This document shows, one piece after another, positions 25,784 to 34,667 of a DNA stretch of 64,000 nt. How positions within the stretch are numbered: the first letter of the stretch is position 1; every line of letters begins with the position of its first letter. The DNA lies in contig NZ_STGE01000010.1 of the NCBI RefSeq assembly GCF_005222675.1, positions 1-64,000 on the forward strand. Direction: 5' to 3'. The notes beneath the pieces were generated by a model that was not told where the DNA came from, searched no databases, and saw only the letters and a program-made list of their open reading frames with translations. The position numbers and the translations under genes are program-made. This DNA is from Mycolicibacterium sp. CR10 (GTDB lineage Bacteria > Actinomycetota > Actinomycetes > Mycobacteriales > Mycobacteriaceae).

Positions 25784-25808
25784 CTCATCGCGCCCGGTCT
25801 GACTCATC
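25771..25808. repeat. 19-bp tandem duplication at convergent gene ends
   Basis: GCGCCCGGTCTGACTCATC is present twice back to back (25771-25789 and 25790-25808). The first copy contains the stop of the plus-strand gene. The second contains the stop of the minus-strand hydrolase. Confidence 0.9.
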
Positions 25809-26487
25809 GCGCCGCGTCGAGCAGGATGCGCAGCAGATCGTCGGGCGTGTCCCGCATCAGATTGTGCCTGCCGTCGAGTTCGTGGGAGATCCACTGCGGA
25901 TCGGACCGCACCCGGTCGTAGGACGCCTGCAGCGGGGACTCGCCCGGCCAGTCCCGCGCGTAGACGAAGACCCTTCGGCGAAACCGATTCAGGTCGCCCT
26001 GCAGTCGCAGCGGCTGCAGGACGGTGGCGAGCGGATGCGCGGTGGCGCGGTCGTCGAAGAAGGGCATCGGCGGCACCCCGAATCCGGTGTCGTCGACCTT
26101 GACGTACCACTGGCGCTCCTCGTCGTTGACGAGGTCCCAGCACGCCTCACCGTCGTGGGGGACCACCGCGTCGAGGAACACCAGCGAGTCCACGCGATCG
26201 GGGATGCGGTCGGCGACTCCGGTGATCACCATGCCGCCGTAGCTGTGGCCGACGAGGACCAGCTCATCGCCTGCAGCCGTGTCGTTCTCGATCGCGGCGA
26301 GGACATCGGTGATGTGCGTGTCAAGGTTCACCGCCCCGGACATCAGGTGCGACCGCTCGGCGACCCCGGTGAGCGTAATGGCGAGAACGTGGTGGCCCAC
26401 CGACCGCAACGACGCGGCCAGGTCTTCGAAACACCATGCGCCGTGACACATTCCAGGAACAAGGACGTAGGTGGTGATGTCGGTCAT
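25804..26487 (-). CDS. Alpha/beta hydrolase (methyl-esterase/hydroxynitrile-lyase type)
   Basis: 227 residues with oxyanion motif LVPGMCHGAWCFE, nucleophile elbow GHSYGGMV and catalytic His in DGRHNLMRDTPDDL. The short cap and sequence style match the plant-type methyl esterase/HNL branch found in bacteria. Substrate unknown. It is divergent from the LysR gene, which probably regulates it. Confidence 0.82.
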   Translation of the reverse strand: MTDITTYVLVPGMCHGAWCFEDLAASLRSVGHHVLAITLTGVAERSHLMSGAVNLDTHITDVLAAIENDTAAGDELVLVGHSYGGMVITGVADRIPDRVDSLVFLDAVVPHDGEACWDLVNDEERQWYVKVDDTGFGVPPMPFFDDRATAHPLATVLQPLRLQGDLNRFRRRVFVYARDWPGESPLQASYDRVRSDPQWISHELDGRHNLMRDTPDDLLRILLDAAR

Positions 26488-26540
26488 GACTCCACGGTGC
26501 CCAGCCCGCTGCTATAAGTCCAATACCGATCAGCGCTGCT

Positions 26541-26553
26541 AGCTATAATTGAT
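26541..26553 (+). promoter_or_regulatory. Promoter and possible LysR box before the LysR gene
   Basis: TATAAT at 26544-26549 ends eight bases before ATG 26558, the distance of a leaderless mycobacterial transcript. The same bases lie in a CTAT-N5-ATAG near-palindrome (26543-26555), a plausible LysR-type site for autoregulation of the divergent pair. Confidence 0.5.
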
Positions 26554-26557
26554 AGTT

Positions 26558-27451
26558 ATGGAGCTACGTCAGCTCGAGTATTTCGTCGCCGTCGCCGAGG
26601 AACGCAGTTTCACCAGGGCAGCGCGCCGGGAACGGGTGGCCCAGCCCGCGGTCAGTGCGCAGATCCGCCGACTCGAGCGGCAGGTCGGGCAGCCTCTGTT
26701 CGAGCGGTCGAGTCGGGAGGTGCGGATCACTCAGGCCGGGATGGCGCTGCTGCCGCACGCCAAAGCGGCACTGACGGCGGTGCGCGCCGGCCAGGCCGCG
26801 GTGGACGAGGTGGCGGACCTGGTGCGCGGATCCGTGGCGATAGGAACCGTGACATTGCACCCCGTCGACACCGCCGCCCTGATGGCCGCTTTCCATGCCG
26901 ACCATCCGAACGTCGAGATCACTCTCTGCACAGACCAGTCCGATGTGCTGCTGGAGAAGTTGGCAGACGGCACGCTGGACGCCGTCATCGTGTCCATCGG
27001 CGTCGACGAACACCTACCCGGCCTCGAGGTGGAGGTCATCACCGACGAGGTGATCGATGCGGCCGTGGCGCCTACGCACGAACTGGCACGGCGCCGCACA
27101 CTCACGCTCGAAGCCCTCTGCGAGCATCCGCTGATCTCGTTGCCGGTGGGGACGGGACTGCGGTCACGTCTGGACAGTGCCTGCGCGGCAGCCGGATTGC
27201 AGCCACGGATCGCGTTCGAGGCGACCAGCCCCCTGGAACTGGTCAACCTCGCCCGGCACGGCCTCGGGGCCGCGATTCTGCCCCGATCCATGGCACGCCA
27301 TGACGATCTGCACCCGCTTCGCATCACTCCCGAGTTGCGGGGACGGCTGGTGTGGGCATCGCGCGCGGACGCGACGAGCCCGGCCGCCCGCCTGTTCTGT
27401 GCGCGGGCCTGCCGGGAGATCAGGCCCGCGCGTGCTGCAGGCCGCGGATGA
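26558..27451 (+). CDS. LysR-family transcriptional regulator
   Basis: 297 residues. The N-terminal winged helix reads LRQLEYFVAVAEERSFTRAA and VAQPAVSAQIRRLERQVGQPLFER. The effector domain has the usual two-lobed pattern (VAIGTVTLHPVDTAALMAAF, HPLISLPVGTG, LVNLARHGLGAAILPRS). ATG 26558 is chosen over an upstream ATG at 26549 because it follows the promoter at the right distance. Divergent to the hydrolase gene, its likely target. Confidence 0.88.
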   Translation: MELRQLEYFVAVAEERSFTRAARRERVAQPAVSAQIRRLERQVGQPLFERSSREVRITQAGMALLPHAKAALTAVRAGQAAVDEVADLVRGSVAIGTVTLHPVDTAALMAAFHADHPNVEITLCTDQSDVLLEKLADGTLDAVIVSIGVDEHLPGLEVEVITDEVIDAAVAPTHELARRRTLTLEALCEHPLISLPVGTGLRSRLDSACAAAGLQPRIAFEATSPLELVNLARHGLGAAILPRSMARHDDLHPLRITPELRGRLVWASRADATSPAARLFCARACREIRPARAAGRG

Positions 27452-27491
27452 CGATCTCGATCGTGATCTGTACCCGGTAGCGACGGTCCCC

Positions 27492-27514
27492 GTGTCGGCG
27501 GCGGTGCCTAGAGT
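27492..27514 (+). promoter_or_regulatory. RecA-independent damage promoter before polA
   Basis: GTGTCGGCG-N8-TAGAGT matches the core of the mycobacterial RecA-NDp (PafBC) promoter TTGTCRGTG-N8-TANNNT. The -10 TAGAGT ends seven bases before the GTG start at 27522, so the transcript would be leaderless. Confidence 0.6.
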
Positions 27515-27521
27515 TAGGGCC

Positions 27522-30230
27522 GTGAGCCCAGCCAAGACCGCATCGGACACTGACACCAAGCCGACTCTGATGCTTCTGGACGGCAATTCGCTGGCTTTCC
27601 GCGCGTTCTACGCGCTGCCCGCGGAGAACTTTAAGACGCAGGGCGGCCTGACCACCAACGCCGTCTACGGATTCACCGCCATGCTGATCAACCTGATCCG
27701 CGACGAGCAGCCCAGCCACCTCGCCGCGGCGTTCGACGTGTCCCGTCAGACGTTCCGGTTGGAGAAGTACCCGGAGTACAAGGCCGGCCGGTCGGCGACG
27801 CCCGACGAGTTTCGCGGGCAGATCGACATCACCAAGGAGGTGCTCGGCGCCCTGGGCATCACGGTGCTCGCCGAACCCGGGTTCGAGGCCGACGACGTGA
27901 TCGCCACGTTGGCCACCCAGGCCGAGCACGAGGGCTACCGGGTGCTGGTGGTCACCGGCGACCGCGACTCGCTGCAGCTGGTCAGCGACGACGTGACCGT
28001 GCTGTACCCCCGCAAGGGGGTCAGCGAGCTGACCCGGTTCACGCCCGAGGCGGTCGTGGAGAAGTACGGGCTCACGCCGACGCAGTACCCGGACTTCGCG
28101 GCACTGCGCGGCGACCCCAGCGACAACCTGCCGGGGATACCGGGTGTGGGGGAGAAGACCGCGACCAAGTGGATCGCCGAATACGGTTCGCTGCAGGCGC
28201 TTGTCGACAACGTCGACCAGGTGAAGGGCAAAGTGGGCGATGCGCTGCGTGCTCATCTCTCCAGCGTCGTGCTCAACCGTGAGCTCACCGACCTCGTCAA
28301 GGATGTGCCGTTGGCACAGACCCCGGACACGCTGCGGATGCAGCCATGGGATCGCGACCAGATCCATCGGCTGTTCGACGACCTGGAATTCCGGGTGCTG
28401 CGCGATCGCCTCTTCGACACGTTGGCCTCCGCGGACCCCGAGGTGGAGGAGGGTTTCGATGTCCGCGGCGGGGCACTCGAACCGGGAACCCTGGCGGCGT
28501 GGCTCAGCGAGCACAGCCACGGCGGGCGGTTCGGGCTCGCCGTCGTGGGCAACCACCTGGCGTTCGACAGCGATGCCACCGCCCTCGCCCTGGTCGCGGC
28601 CGACGGTGACGGGCGCTTCATCGACACGACATCGCTCGATCCTGCGGATGAGGCCGCGCTGACCTCATGGTTGGCCGACCCCGGTCAGCCGAAGGCGCTG
28701 CACGAGGCGAAGCTCGGGATGCACGACGTGCAAGGCCGCGGATGGACGTTGGCGGGGGTCACGTCGGACACGGCGCTGGCGGCCTATCTGGTGCGCCCGG
28801 GCCAGCGAAGCTTCGCGCTCGACGATCTGTCCCTGCGCTATCTGAAGCGGGAACTGCGAGCCGATAACCCTGAGCAGCAACAGCTTTCGCTGCTTGACGA
28901 CAGCGAGGGCGTCGACGACCAGGCGGTGCAGACGTTGCTCCTGCGGGCCAGCGCGGTGATGGACCTCGCCGGCGCGCTCGACGAGGAGTTGGCCAGGATC
29001 GATTCCTCGGCACTGCTGGGCAGCATGGAGTTGCCGGTTCAGCGCGTCCTCGCCGAGCTGGAGACCGCGGGCATCGCCGTGGACCTCGAGCAGCTTTCGG
29101 AGTTGCAGAGTGAATTCGCCGGCCAGATCCGCGACGCCGCCGAGGCGGCCTACGCGGTGATCGGCAAGCAGATCAACCTGGGGTCGCCCAAGCAGCTGCA
29201 GGTGGTGTTGTTCGACGAGCTCGAGATGCCGAAGACCAAGCGCACCAAGACCGGCTACACGACCGACGCGGACGCGCTGCAGACCCTGTTCGACAAGACC
29301 GGGCACCCGTTCCTGCAGCATCTGCTGGCACACCGCGACGCCACCCGGTTGAAGGTCACGGTGGACGGGCTGCTGAACGCGGTCGGCTCCGATGGGCGCA
29401 TCCACACGACGTTCAACCAGACGATCGCTGCCACCGGGAGGTTGTCGTCCACCGAGCCGAACCTGCAGAACATTCCGATCCGCACTGAGGCCGGGCGACG
29501 GATCCGCGACGCATTTGTCGTCGGCAAGGGCTTCTCGGAGTTGATGACGGCCGACTACAGCCAGATCGAAATGCGGATCATGGCCCACCTGTCACAGGAC
29601 GACGGCCTGATCGAAGCGTTCAACACCGGTGAGGACCTCCACTCGTTCGTCGCGTCCCGGGCATTCGGCGTGCCCATCGACGAGGTCACCGCGGAATTGC
29701 GGCGCCGGGTGAAGGCGATGTCGTACGGGTTGGCCTACGGGCTCAGCGCCTACGGTCTGGCTGCGCAACTGAAGATTTCCACCGAAGAGGCGAAGGTCCA
29801 GATGGAGGCGTACTTCGACCGGTTCGGCGGCGTCCGCGACTACCTCCGTGACGTCGTCGACCAGGCCCGCAAGGACGGATACACCTCGACGGTGTTCGGG
29901 CGGCGGCGGTACCTGCCAGAGCTGGACAGCAGCAACCGCAATGTGCGCGAGGCGGCCGAACGCGCGGCGTTGAACGCTCCAATCCAGGGCAGTGCCGCCG
30001 ACATCATCAAGGTCGCGATGATCAACGTCGACCAGGCGATCAAGGACACCGGGTTGGCATCGCGGATGCTGCTGCAGGTGCATGACGAGTTGCTGTTCGA
30101 GGTCGCCGACGGCGAACGCGACGCCCTCGATGCGCTGGTGCGCGAGCACATGGGCAACGCCTACCCGTTGAACGTTCCCCTCGAAGTCTCGGTGGGGTAC
30201 GGACGCAGCTGGGATGCCGCGGCGCACTGA
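27522..30230 (+). CDS. polA: DNA polymerase I
   Basis: GTG 27522 gives 902 residues, typical of mycobacteria. The 5'-3' exonuclease domain (~1-300) has LMLLDGNSLAFRAFYALPAE, GFEADDVIA, VTGDRDSLQLV and GDPSDNLPGIPGVGEKTA. The middle domain lacks a clear DxE exonuclease motif, as in other mycobacterial PolA without proofreading. The polymerase domain shows motif A TADYSQIEMRIMAHLS, motif B RRRVKAMSYGLAYG and motif C LLQVHDELLFEV. The reading frame stays open 115 codons upstream through the LysR gene, but conservation starts only at the GTG. Confidence 0.97.
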   Translation: MSPAKTASDTDTKPTLMLLDGNSLAFRAFYALPAENFKTQGGLTTNAVYGFTAMLINLIRDEQPSHLAAAFDVSRQTFRLEKYPEYKAGRSATPDEFRGQIDITKEVLGALGITVLAEPGFEADDVIATLATQAEHEGYRVLVVTGDRDSLQLVSDDVTVLYPRKGVSELTRFTPEAVVEKYGLTPTQYPDFAALRGDPSDNLPGIPGVGEKTATKWIAEYGSLQALVDNVDQVKGKVGDALRAHLSSVVLNRELTDLVKDVPLAQTPDTLRMQPWDRDQIHRLFDDLEFRVLRDRLFDTLASADPEVEEGFDVRGGALEPGTLAAWLSEHSHGGRFGLAVVGNHLAFDSDATALALVAADGDGRFIDTTSLDPADEAALTSWLADPGQPKALHEAKLGMHDVQGRGWTLAGVTSDTALAAYLVRPGQRSFALDDLSLRYLKRELRADNPEQQQLSLLDDSEGVDDQAVQTLLLRASAVMDLAGALDEELARIDSSALLGSMELPVQRVLAELETAGIAVDLEQLSELQSEFAGQIRDAAEAAYAVIGKQINLGSPKQLQVVLFDELEMPKTKRTKTGYTTDADALQTLFDKTGHPFLQHLLAHRDATRLKVTVDGLLNAVGSDGRIHTTFNQTIAATGRLSSTEPNLQNIPIRTEAGRRIRDAFVVGKGFSELMTADYSQIEMRIMAHLSQDDGLIEAFNTGEDLHSFVASRAFGVPIDEVTAELRRRVKAMSYGLAYGLSAYGLAAQLKISTEEAKVQMEAYFDRFGGVRDYLRDVVDQARKDGYTSTVFGRRRYLPELDSSNRNVREAAERAALNAPIQGSAADIIKVAMINVDQAIKDTGLASRMLLQVHDELLFEVADGERDALDALVREHMGNAYPLNVPLEVSVGYGRSWDAAAH

Positions 30231-30243
30231 TCACGGTTATTGG

Positions 30244-30825
30244 TTAAGCCATAATCTTTTGGGCGAACCGGTGGCAATTGATCAGGGTGCGCAGCTGGGC
30301 CAGGGAGTCCTCGAGCGGCCCGATGCTGCGTTGCGCCCGGCAGAGGATGACCGCTCCCTCGATCGCGGCGATCGAGAGCGTCGCGAGTTGCTGCGCAGTG
30401 CCTTCGGGCATTCCTTCGGCCAGGAACGCGGTGTTCAACGCGGCGGTCCACTGCGCGAAGAACTCCTGCGCCTTGAGCGCCAACTCCGCAGTCTCGGTGC
30501 CGCTGATGGCTACGGAAACCACCGGACATCCCGCCGTGTAGCCGCTGTCGGTCAGCACATAACGCCAGATATCGATGAATTCCTGCAGCACTGATTCCGG
30601 ACCATCGGTCGTGGCCCGGTTGAGCAGCGCGGCGATCGTGTTGCCCGCGTAGGTGAGAGCTTCGTCGATCAGCTCCGCCCGGCCACCGGGAAAGTGGTGG
30701 TATACCGAGCCTTTCGGAGCCCCGCTGCGTGCGAGAACCTCTTCGACGGTGAGGCCGTCCGCGCCACGTTCGCGCAGCACTTGGACAGCGGTGAGGACCA
30801 TCATCCGGCGGGTATCTCGCGCCAT
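30244..30825 (-). CDS. TetR-family regulator
   Basis: ATG 30825 behind GGAGGG gives 193 residues. The helix-turn-helix is MMVLTAVQVLRERGADGLTVEEVL followed by SGAPKGSVYHHFPGGRAELI. The ligand domain resembles the LmrA/YxaF-like group (AGCPVVSVAISGTETAELAL). A palindromic site between it and the divergent thioesterase gene suggests that it represses both. It is convergent with polA, 13 bases apart. Confidence 0.87.
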   Translation of the reverse strand: MARDTRRMMVLTAVQVLRERGADGLTVEEVLARSGAPKGSVYHHFPGGRAELIDEALTYAGNTIAALLNRATTDGPESVLQEFIDIWRYVLTDSGYTAGCPVVSVAISGTETAELALKAQEFFAQWTAALNTAFLAEGMPEGTAQQLATLSIAAIEGAVILCRAQRSIGPLEDSLAQLRTLINCHRFAQKIMA

Positions 30826-30905
30826 CGACCCTCCATTCCCGTCAAAGAGGTTGTCTGCCAACTTCTTCGGAGTTACCCCGCCGCGATGTCGGCGGCTGAG
30901 TTGAA

Positions 30906-30921
30906 TATGGTACAAACCATA
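30906..30921. promoter_or_regulatory. Palindrome TATGGT-ACAA-ACCATA, probable TetR operator
   Basis: A perfect 6-bp inverted repeat with four-base spacer in the divergent TetR/thioesterase intergenic region. It lies 80 bases upstream of the TetR start and 24 bases upstream of the thioesterase GTG, where it could block both promoters. Confidence 0.6.
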
Positions 30922-30944
30922 ATATCCGAAGGAAGGACGCTCAC

Positions 30945-31751
30945 GTGGCCAATCACCCGTTCGACGACGCACTCCGGCTCGACGGCGACACGCCCGACCG
31001 GATGCGCGGGCAGACCGCAGCGGCGTGGGCCAACATGGTCGGACCGTTCGGGGGTTTGACCGCGGCGCTGCTGTTGCGGGCCGTTGAGAACCATCCCGAG
31101 CGCATCGGCGACCCCGTCGCGCTCACGGTCAACTTCGCCGCACCCGTGGCCGACGGAGAGTTCGAGATTGCGCTGTCGATCGCTCGAACCAACCGCACCA
31201 ATCAGCATTGGCTGATCGAGTTGCGGCAGGACGGCGCCGTCAAGACGAACGCCACCGCGGTGTTCGGTATCCGGCGCGACACGTGGTCGGACACCGAACT
31301 CGCACCGCTGACGGTTCCGCCCCCGGATGAGGTCGAGCCGACGGGGCTGCCCGATCCGATTGTGTGGGCCGGCAATTACGAGATGCGATTCGTCGAGGGG
31401 CCGATCCCCAGGGACGGCGCGACGCCGGTTCCGTCGTCGGCGACCACACTCTGGGTGCGCGACCGACGAGGCCGCGACCTCGACTTCGCCGCACTCACCG
31501 CGATGAGCGACATCTTCTATCCGCGGGTGTTCCTGCGCCGGGGCGCCCCGTCGCCGGCCGGGACCATCTCGCTGACCACGTACTTCCATGCCGACGCCCA
31601 TGACCTGTCGGCCGTCGGCACAGACTTCGTCCTGGGCCGGGCTCGGGCCAACCGATTCTCGCGCGGCTTCTTCGACCAGTCGGCTCAGATCTGGAACCGG
31701 GGCGGGGAGCTGCTGGCGACCACCCACCAACTGGTCTATTTCAAGGACTGA
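30945..31751 (+). CDS. Acyl-CoA thioesterase family protein (TesB-like double hot dog)
   Basis: 268 residues. The first hot dog has MVGPFGGLTAALLLRAVENHPE, PVALTVNFAAPVADGEFEIALSI and WLIELRQDGAVKTNATAVFG. The second has LSLTTYFHADAHDL-like sequence and RANRFSRGFFDQSAQIWNRGGELLATTHQLVYFKD, a common thioesterase end. GTG 30945 follows AAGGA. Likely hydrolyses medium or branched acyl-CoA under control of the adjacent TetR protein. Confidence 0.82.
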   Translation: MANHPFDDALRLDGDTPDRMRGQTAAAWANMVGPFGGLTAALLLRAVENHPERIGDPVALTVNFAAPVADGEFEIALSIARTNRTNQHWLIELRQDGAVKTNATAVFGIRRDTWSDTELAPLTVPPPDEVEPTGLPDPIVWAGNYEMRFVEGPIPRDGATPVPSSATTLWVRDRRGRDLDFAALTAMSDIFYPRVFLRRGAPSPAGTISLTTYFHADAHDLSAVGTDFVLGRARANRFSRGFFDQSAQIWNRGGELLATTHQLVYFKD

Positions 31752-31776
31752 TTCGCGAACTCATCGCCCGGCTCGG

Positions 31777-32955
31777 CTAGGGAGTGCGGAAGCCCGCCAT
31801 CTGTGCCAGGGCCGGCGATGCACTGCGGGCCGCGTACACCCCGTAGGTCTCCTCGTGCAGCAGCCCTGACACCCGCTGATCGCCGAACCCCCGGTCGATG
31901 CGATCCCGCACGAATGCCAGTTCGACGACCTGGTGGGCGAACGTTTTCACCGACTTGCCGGCCTGTTTGCCGCCGAAGCGCGTCGCCTCGGCAACGGCCA
32001 GCTTGCGGGTCCGGATCGACCCCAGCCAGCTCGACTCGTTGGGAGTCACGACGCCCGCGGCGACCATGCCCGGCAGTTTGTCGGTCACGACGCGCTGCTC
32101 CCGGCGCCGGCTCTTGACGGCGAGCGTGATCGCCAGCCCGAACACCGGCACCATCCAGAACACGTACAGGCCGAAGTACGCCTCGACCCCCAGCAGGGAC
32201 GAGCCGTTCCACATGGCGTGCAGTGTCACCGCGCCGGCGTAGCCGAGGAGAATGCAGCCGAACTTCGCGATGCCACTTTGCTTGTGCAAGGCATACCAGA
32301 CCCCGATGGCGAAGAACGTCGTGAACAGCGAATGGGCGAACGGCGACATGATCAGCCGCAGCGCCGCGGTGAACAGCGAGTCGGCCAGCGTTTCACCGTT
32401 GGCGATGTAGAGGATGTCCTCCAACCAGGCGAAACCCGCCCCGACGAGCCCGGCGTAGACCAGGCAGTCGGTCAGCGAGTTCAACTCGTGGCGCCGCACC
32501 CCGGTCATCATGAGCAGCAGAAACAGGCCCTTGGCCGCCTCCTCGGTCACCGGCGCACCGACGACCAGGGTGAACGGGCTTATCCCCGCGGCCCCGGCGG
32601 GGTCGGGAACTCCGGGATTGAGCCACGCCTCGAGGAAGATCTGCAGCACCGAGGCGATGACGACCGCTGCCGACGTGCCCCAGATGAACGCGAACACGAG
32701 CAGCCGCGGCGGTTCTGGCTCCCACCTGTCCAGCCACAGGTAGGCCAGCACCACGACCGTCATCGCGATGCTGGACAGCACGAAACCGACCGAGGTCCCG
32801 ACGGGGTTGGCCGCCGTCAGCAGGATGACGATCAGGCCTGCGACGGTGCCGAGGGCGATGAGCACCCCCAACGGCGCTCCGACCTTGCGGACGCGGCGCA
32901 CGAACGGCGCTTGCAGTTGATGGGGCTGTCCCGGTGCGCCGGCATATGACACCAC
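31777..32955 (-). CDS. PrsW-family intramembrane metalloprotease
   Basis: 392 residues with about eight spans. The PrsW active-site pattern is visible: VTEEAAKGLFLLLM (EExxK), GFAWLEDILYI (E), SPFAHSLFTTFFAIG (H) and TLHAMWNGSS (H). PrsW proteases start regulated proteolysis of membrane proteins such as anti-sigma factors. A ~100-residue cytosolic C-terminal tail follows the last span. The nearest sigma gene is 10 kb away and has no anti-sigma partner, so the target is unknown. Confidence 0.87.
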   Translation of the reverse strand: MVSYAGAPGQPHQLQAPFVRRVRKVGAPLGVLIALGTVAGLIVILLTAANPVGTSVGFVLSSIAMTVVVLAYLWLDRWEPEPPRLLVFAFIWGTSAAVVIASVLQIFLEAWLNPGVPDPAGAAGISPFTLVVGAPVTEEAAKGLFLLLMMTGVRRHELNSLTDCLVYAGLVGAGFAWLEDILYIANGETLADSLFTAALRLIMSPFAHSLFTTFFAIGVWYALHKQSGIAKFGCILLGYAGAVTLHAMWNGSSLLGVEAYFGLYVFWMVPVFGLAITLAVKSRRREQRVVTDKLPGMVAAGVVTPNESSWLGSIRTRKLAVAEATRFGGKQAGKSVKTFAHQVVELAFVRDRIDRGFGDQRVSGLLHEETYGVYAARSASPALAQMAGFRTP

Positions 32956-33018
32956 AGCAGGGTAGCGGTCGCGGGACCGAGTTTGTCCTGCATGTACCCA
33001 GTCGAGTAACCTCTACGC

Positions 33019-33047
33019 GTACCCGTGTGTGCACCATTGGCGGGTAC
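33019..33047 (+). other. Hairpin in the rpsA leader
   Basis: GTACCCG and CGGGTAC pair across a 15-base loop in the region just before rpsA. Ribosomal protein S1 binds its own leader in some bacteria. A role here is only suggested by position. Confidence 0.35.
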
Positions 33048-33103
33048 AAGCCAAGAACACCAAACCGTCCCTACGATTCAACCTGTCCGGAGCAACCCAC
33101 CAC

Positions 33104-34552
33104 ATGCCAAGTCCCTCCGTCACGTCTCCGCAAGTAGCCCTCAACGACATCGGCTCTGCAGAGGATTTTCTCGCCGCCATCGACAAGACCATCAAATACT
33201 TCAACGATGGCGACATCGTCGAAGGGACCATCGTCAAGGTTGACCGCGACGAAGTCTTGCTCGACATCGGCTACAAGACCGAAGGTGTCATCCCTTCCCG
33301 CGAGCTCTCCATCAAGCACGACGTCGACCCCAATGAGGTTGTGTCCGTCGGCGACGAGGTCGAAGCTCTCGTTCTCACCAAAGAGGACAAAGAAGGCCGC
33401 CTGATCCTGTCCAAGAAGCGCGCTCAGTACGAGCGGGCCTGGGGCACCATCGAGGAGCTCAAGGAGAAGGACGAGGCCGTCAAGGGCACCGTCATCGAGG
33501 TCGTCAAGGGCGGCCTGATCCTCGACATCGGCCTGCGCGGCTTCCTGCCCGCGTCGCTGGTGGAGATGCGTCGCGTCCGCGATCTGCAGCCGTACATCGG
33601 CAAGGAGATCGAGGCCAAGATCATCGAGCTCGACAAGAACCGCAACAACGTGGTGCTCTCGCGCCGCGCGTGGCTGGAGCAGACCCAGTCCGAGGTGCGC
33701 AGCGAGTTCCTCAACCAGCTCACCAAGGGCGCCATCCGCAAGGGTGTCGTGTCGTCGATCGTCAACTTCGGCGCATTCGTCGATCTCGGCGGCGTCGACG
33801 GCCTGGTCCACGTTTCCGAGCTGTCCTGGAAGCACATCGACCATCCGTCCGAGGTGGTTCAGGTCGGCGACGAGGTCACCGTCGAGGTGCTCGACGTCGA
33901 CATGGATCGCGAGCGGGTTTCGCTGTCGCTCAAGGCAACCCAGGAAGACCCGTGGCGTCACTTCGCCCGCACCCACGCGATCGGCCAGATCGTGCCGGGC
34001 AAGGTCACCAAGCTCGTTCCGTTCGGCGCGTTCGTCCGCGTCGAAGAAGGCATCGAGGGCCTGGTGCACATCTCCGAGCTCTCCGAGCGCCACGTCGAGG
34101 TCCCCGACCAGGTGGTCCAGGTCGGCGACGACGCGATGGTCAAGGTCATCGACATCGACCTGGAGCGTCGCCGTATCTCGTTGAGCCTCAAGCAGGCCAA
34201 CGAGGACTACACCGAAGAGTTCGAGGCGTGGAAGTACGGCATGGCCGACAGCTACGACGATGCGGGCAACTACATCTTCCCCGAGGGCTTCGACGCGGAC
34301 ACCAACGAGTGGCTCGAAGGTTTCGAGAAGCAGCGTGATGAGTGGGAGGCCCGCTACGCAGAAGCGGAGCGTCGCCACAAGATGCACACCGCGCAGATGG
34401 AGAAGTTCGCGGCCGCCGAAGCCGAAGAAGCGGCGCGGCCGTCGTCTCCGGCCAACGGTTCGTCGCGTTCCGAGGAGCCGAGCAGTGGTGGATCGCTCGC
34501 CAGCGATGCGCAGCTCGCCGCTTTGCGGGAGAAGCTCGCAGGCAACGCCTGA
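33104..34552 (+). CDS. rpsA: 30S ribosomal protein S1
   Basis: 482 residues from ATG 33104. Four S1 RNA-binding domains are readable at about residues 36-105, 123-188, 209-277 and 294-363, each with a VxxGVVxxIxxFGAFVDLGGVDGLVHxSELS-like pattern (e.g. SSIVNFGAFVDLGGVDGLVH). The C-terminal ~115 residues are charged and end LREKLAGNA. S1 positions mRNA on the 30S subunit; in M. tuberculosis the C-terminus has been discussed with pyrazinamide and trans-translation. A perfect terminator follows at once. Confidence 0.97.
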   Translation: MPSPSVTSPQVALNDIGSAEDFLAAIDKTIKYFNDGDIVEGTIVKVDRDEVLLDIGYKTEGVIPSRELSIKHDVDPNEVVSVGDEVEALVLTKEDKEGRLILSKKRAQYERAWGTIEELKEKDEAVKGTVIEVVKGGLILDIGLRGFLPASLVEMRRVRDLQPYIGKEIEAKIIELDKNRNNVVLSRRAWLEQTQSEVRSEFLNQLTKGAIRKGVVSSIVNFGAFVDLGGVDGLVHVSELSWKHIDHPSEVVQVGDEVTVEVLDVDMDRERVSLSLKATQEDPWRHFARTHAIGQIVPGKVTKLVPFGAFVRVEEGIEGLVHISELSERHVEVPDQVVQVGDDAMVKVIDIDLERRRISLSLKQANEDYTEEFEAWKYGMADSYDDAGNYIFPEGFDADTNEWLEGFEKQRDEWEARYAEAERRHKMHTAQMEKFAAAEAEEAARPSSPANGSSRSEEPSSGGSLASDAQLAALREKLAGNA

Positions 34553-34568
34553 TCAGTTAGTGACGACA

Positions 34569-34599
34569 GCAGGCCCCGGCTCATCGAGCCGGGGCCTGC
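34569..34599 (+). terminator. Rho-independent terminator of rpsA
   Basis: A perfect 14-bp GC-rich stem (GCAGGCCCCGGCTC and complement) with ATC loop lies 16 bases after the rpsA stop. GTTGTTCT follows; the T-tract is short, as is common in actinobacteria. Confidence 0.9.
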
Positions 34600-34631
34600 G
34601 TTGTTCTCCGATACGTGCACATATCGCTTTT

Positions 34632-34646
34632 TGACAATGATTTTCA
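34632..34646. promoter_or_regulatory. Zur box TGACAATGATTTTCA with overlapping -35
   Basis: The site is one base from the classical Zur palindrome TGAAAATGATTTTCA. It overlaps a TTGACA -35-like hexamer at 34631-34636. It lies 22 bases before the AztD-like gene, so zinc-loaded Zur would block transcription. Confidence 0.75.
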
Positions 34647-34667
34647 TTAAAGGGTTCACTCGTCGCC

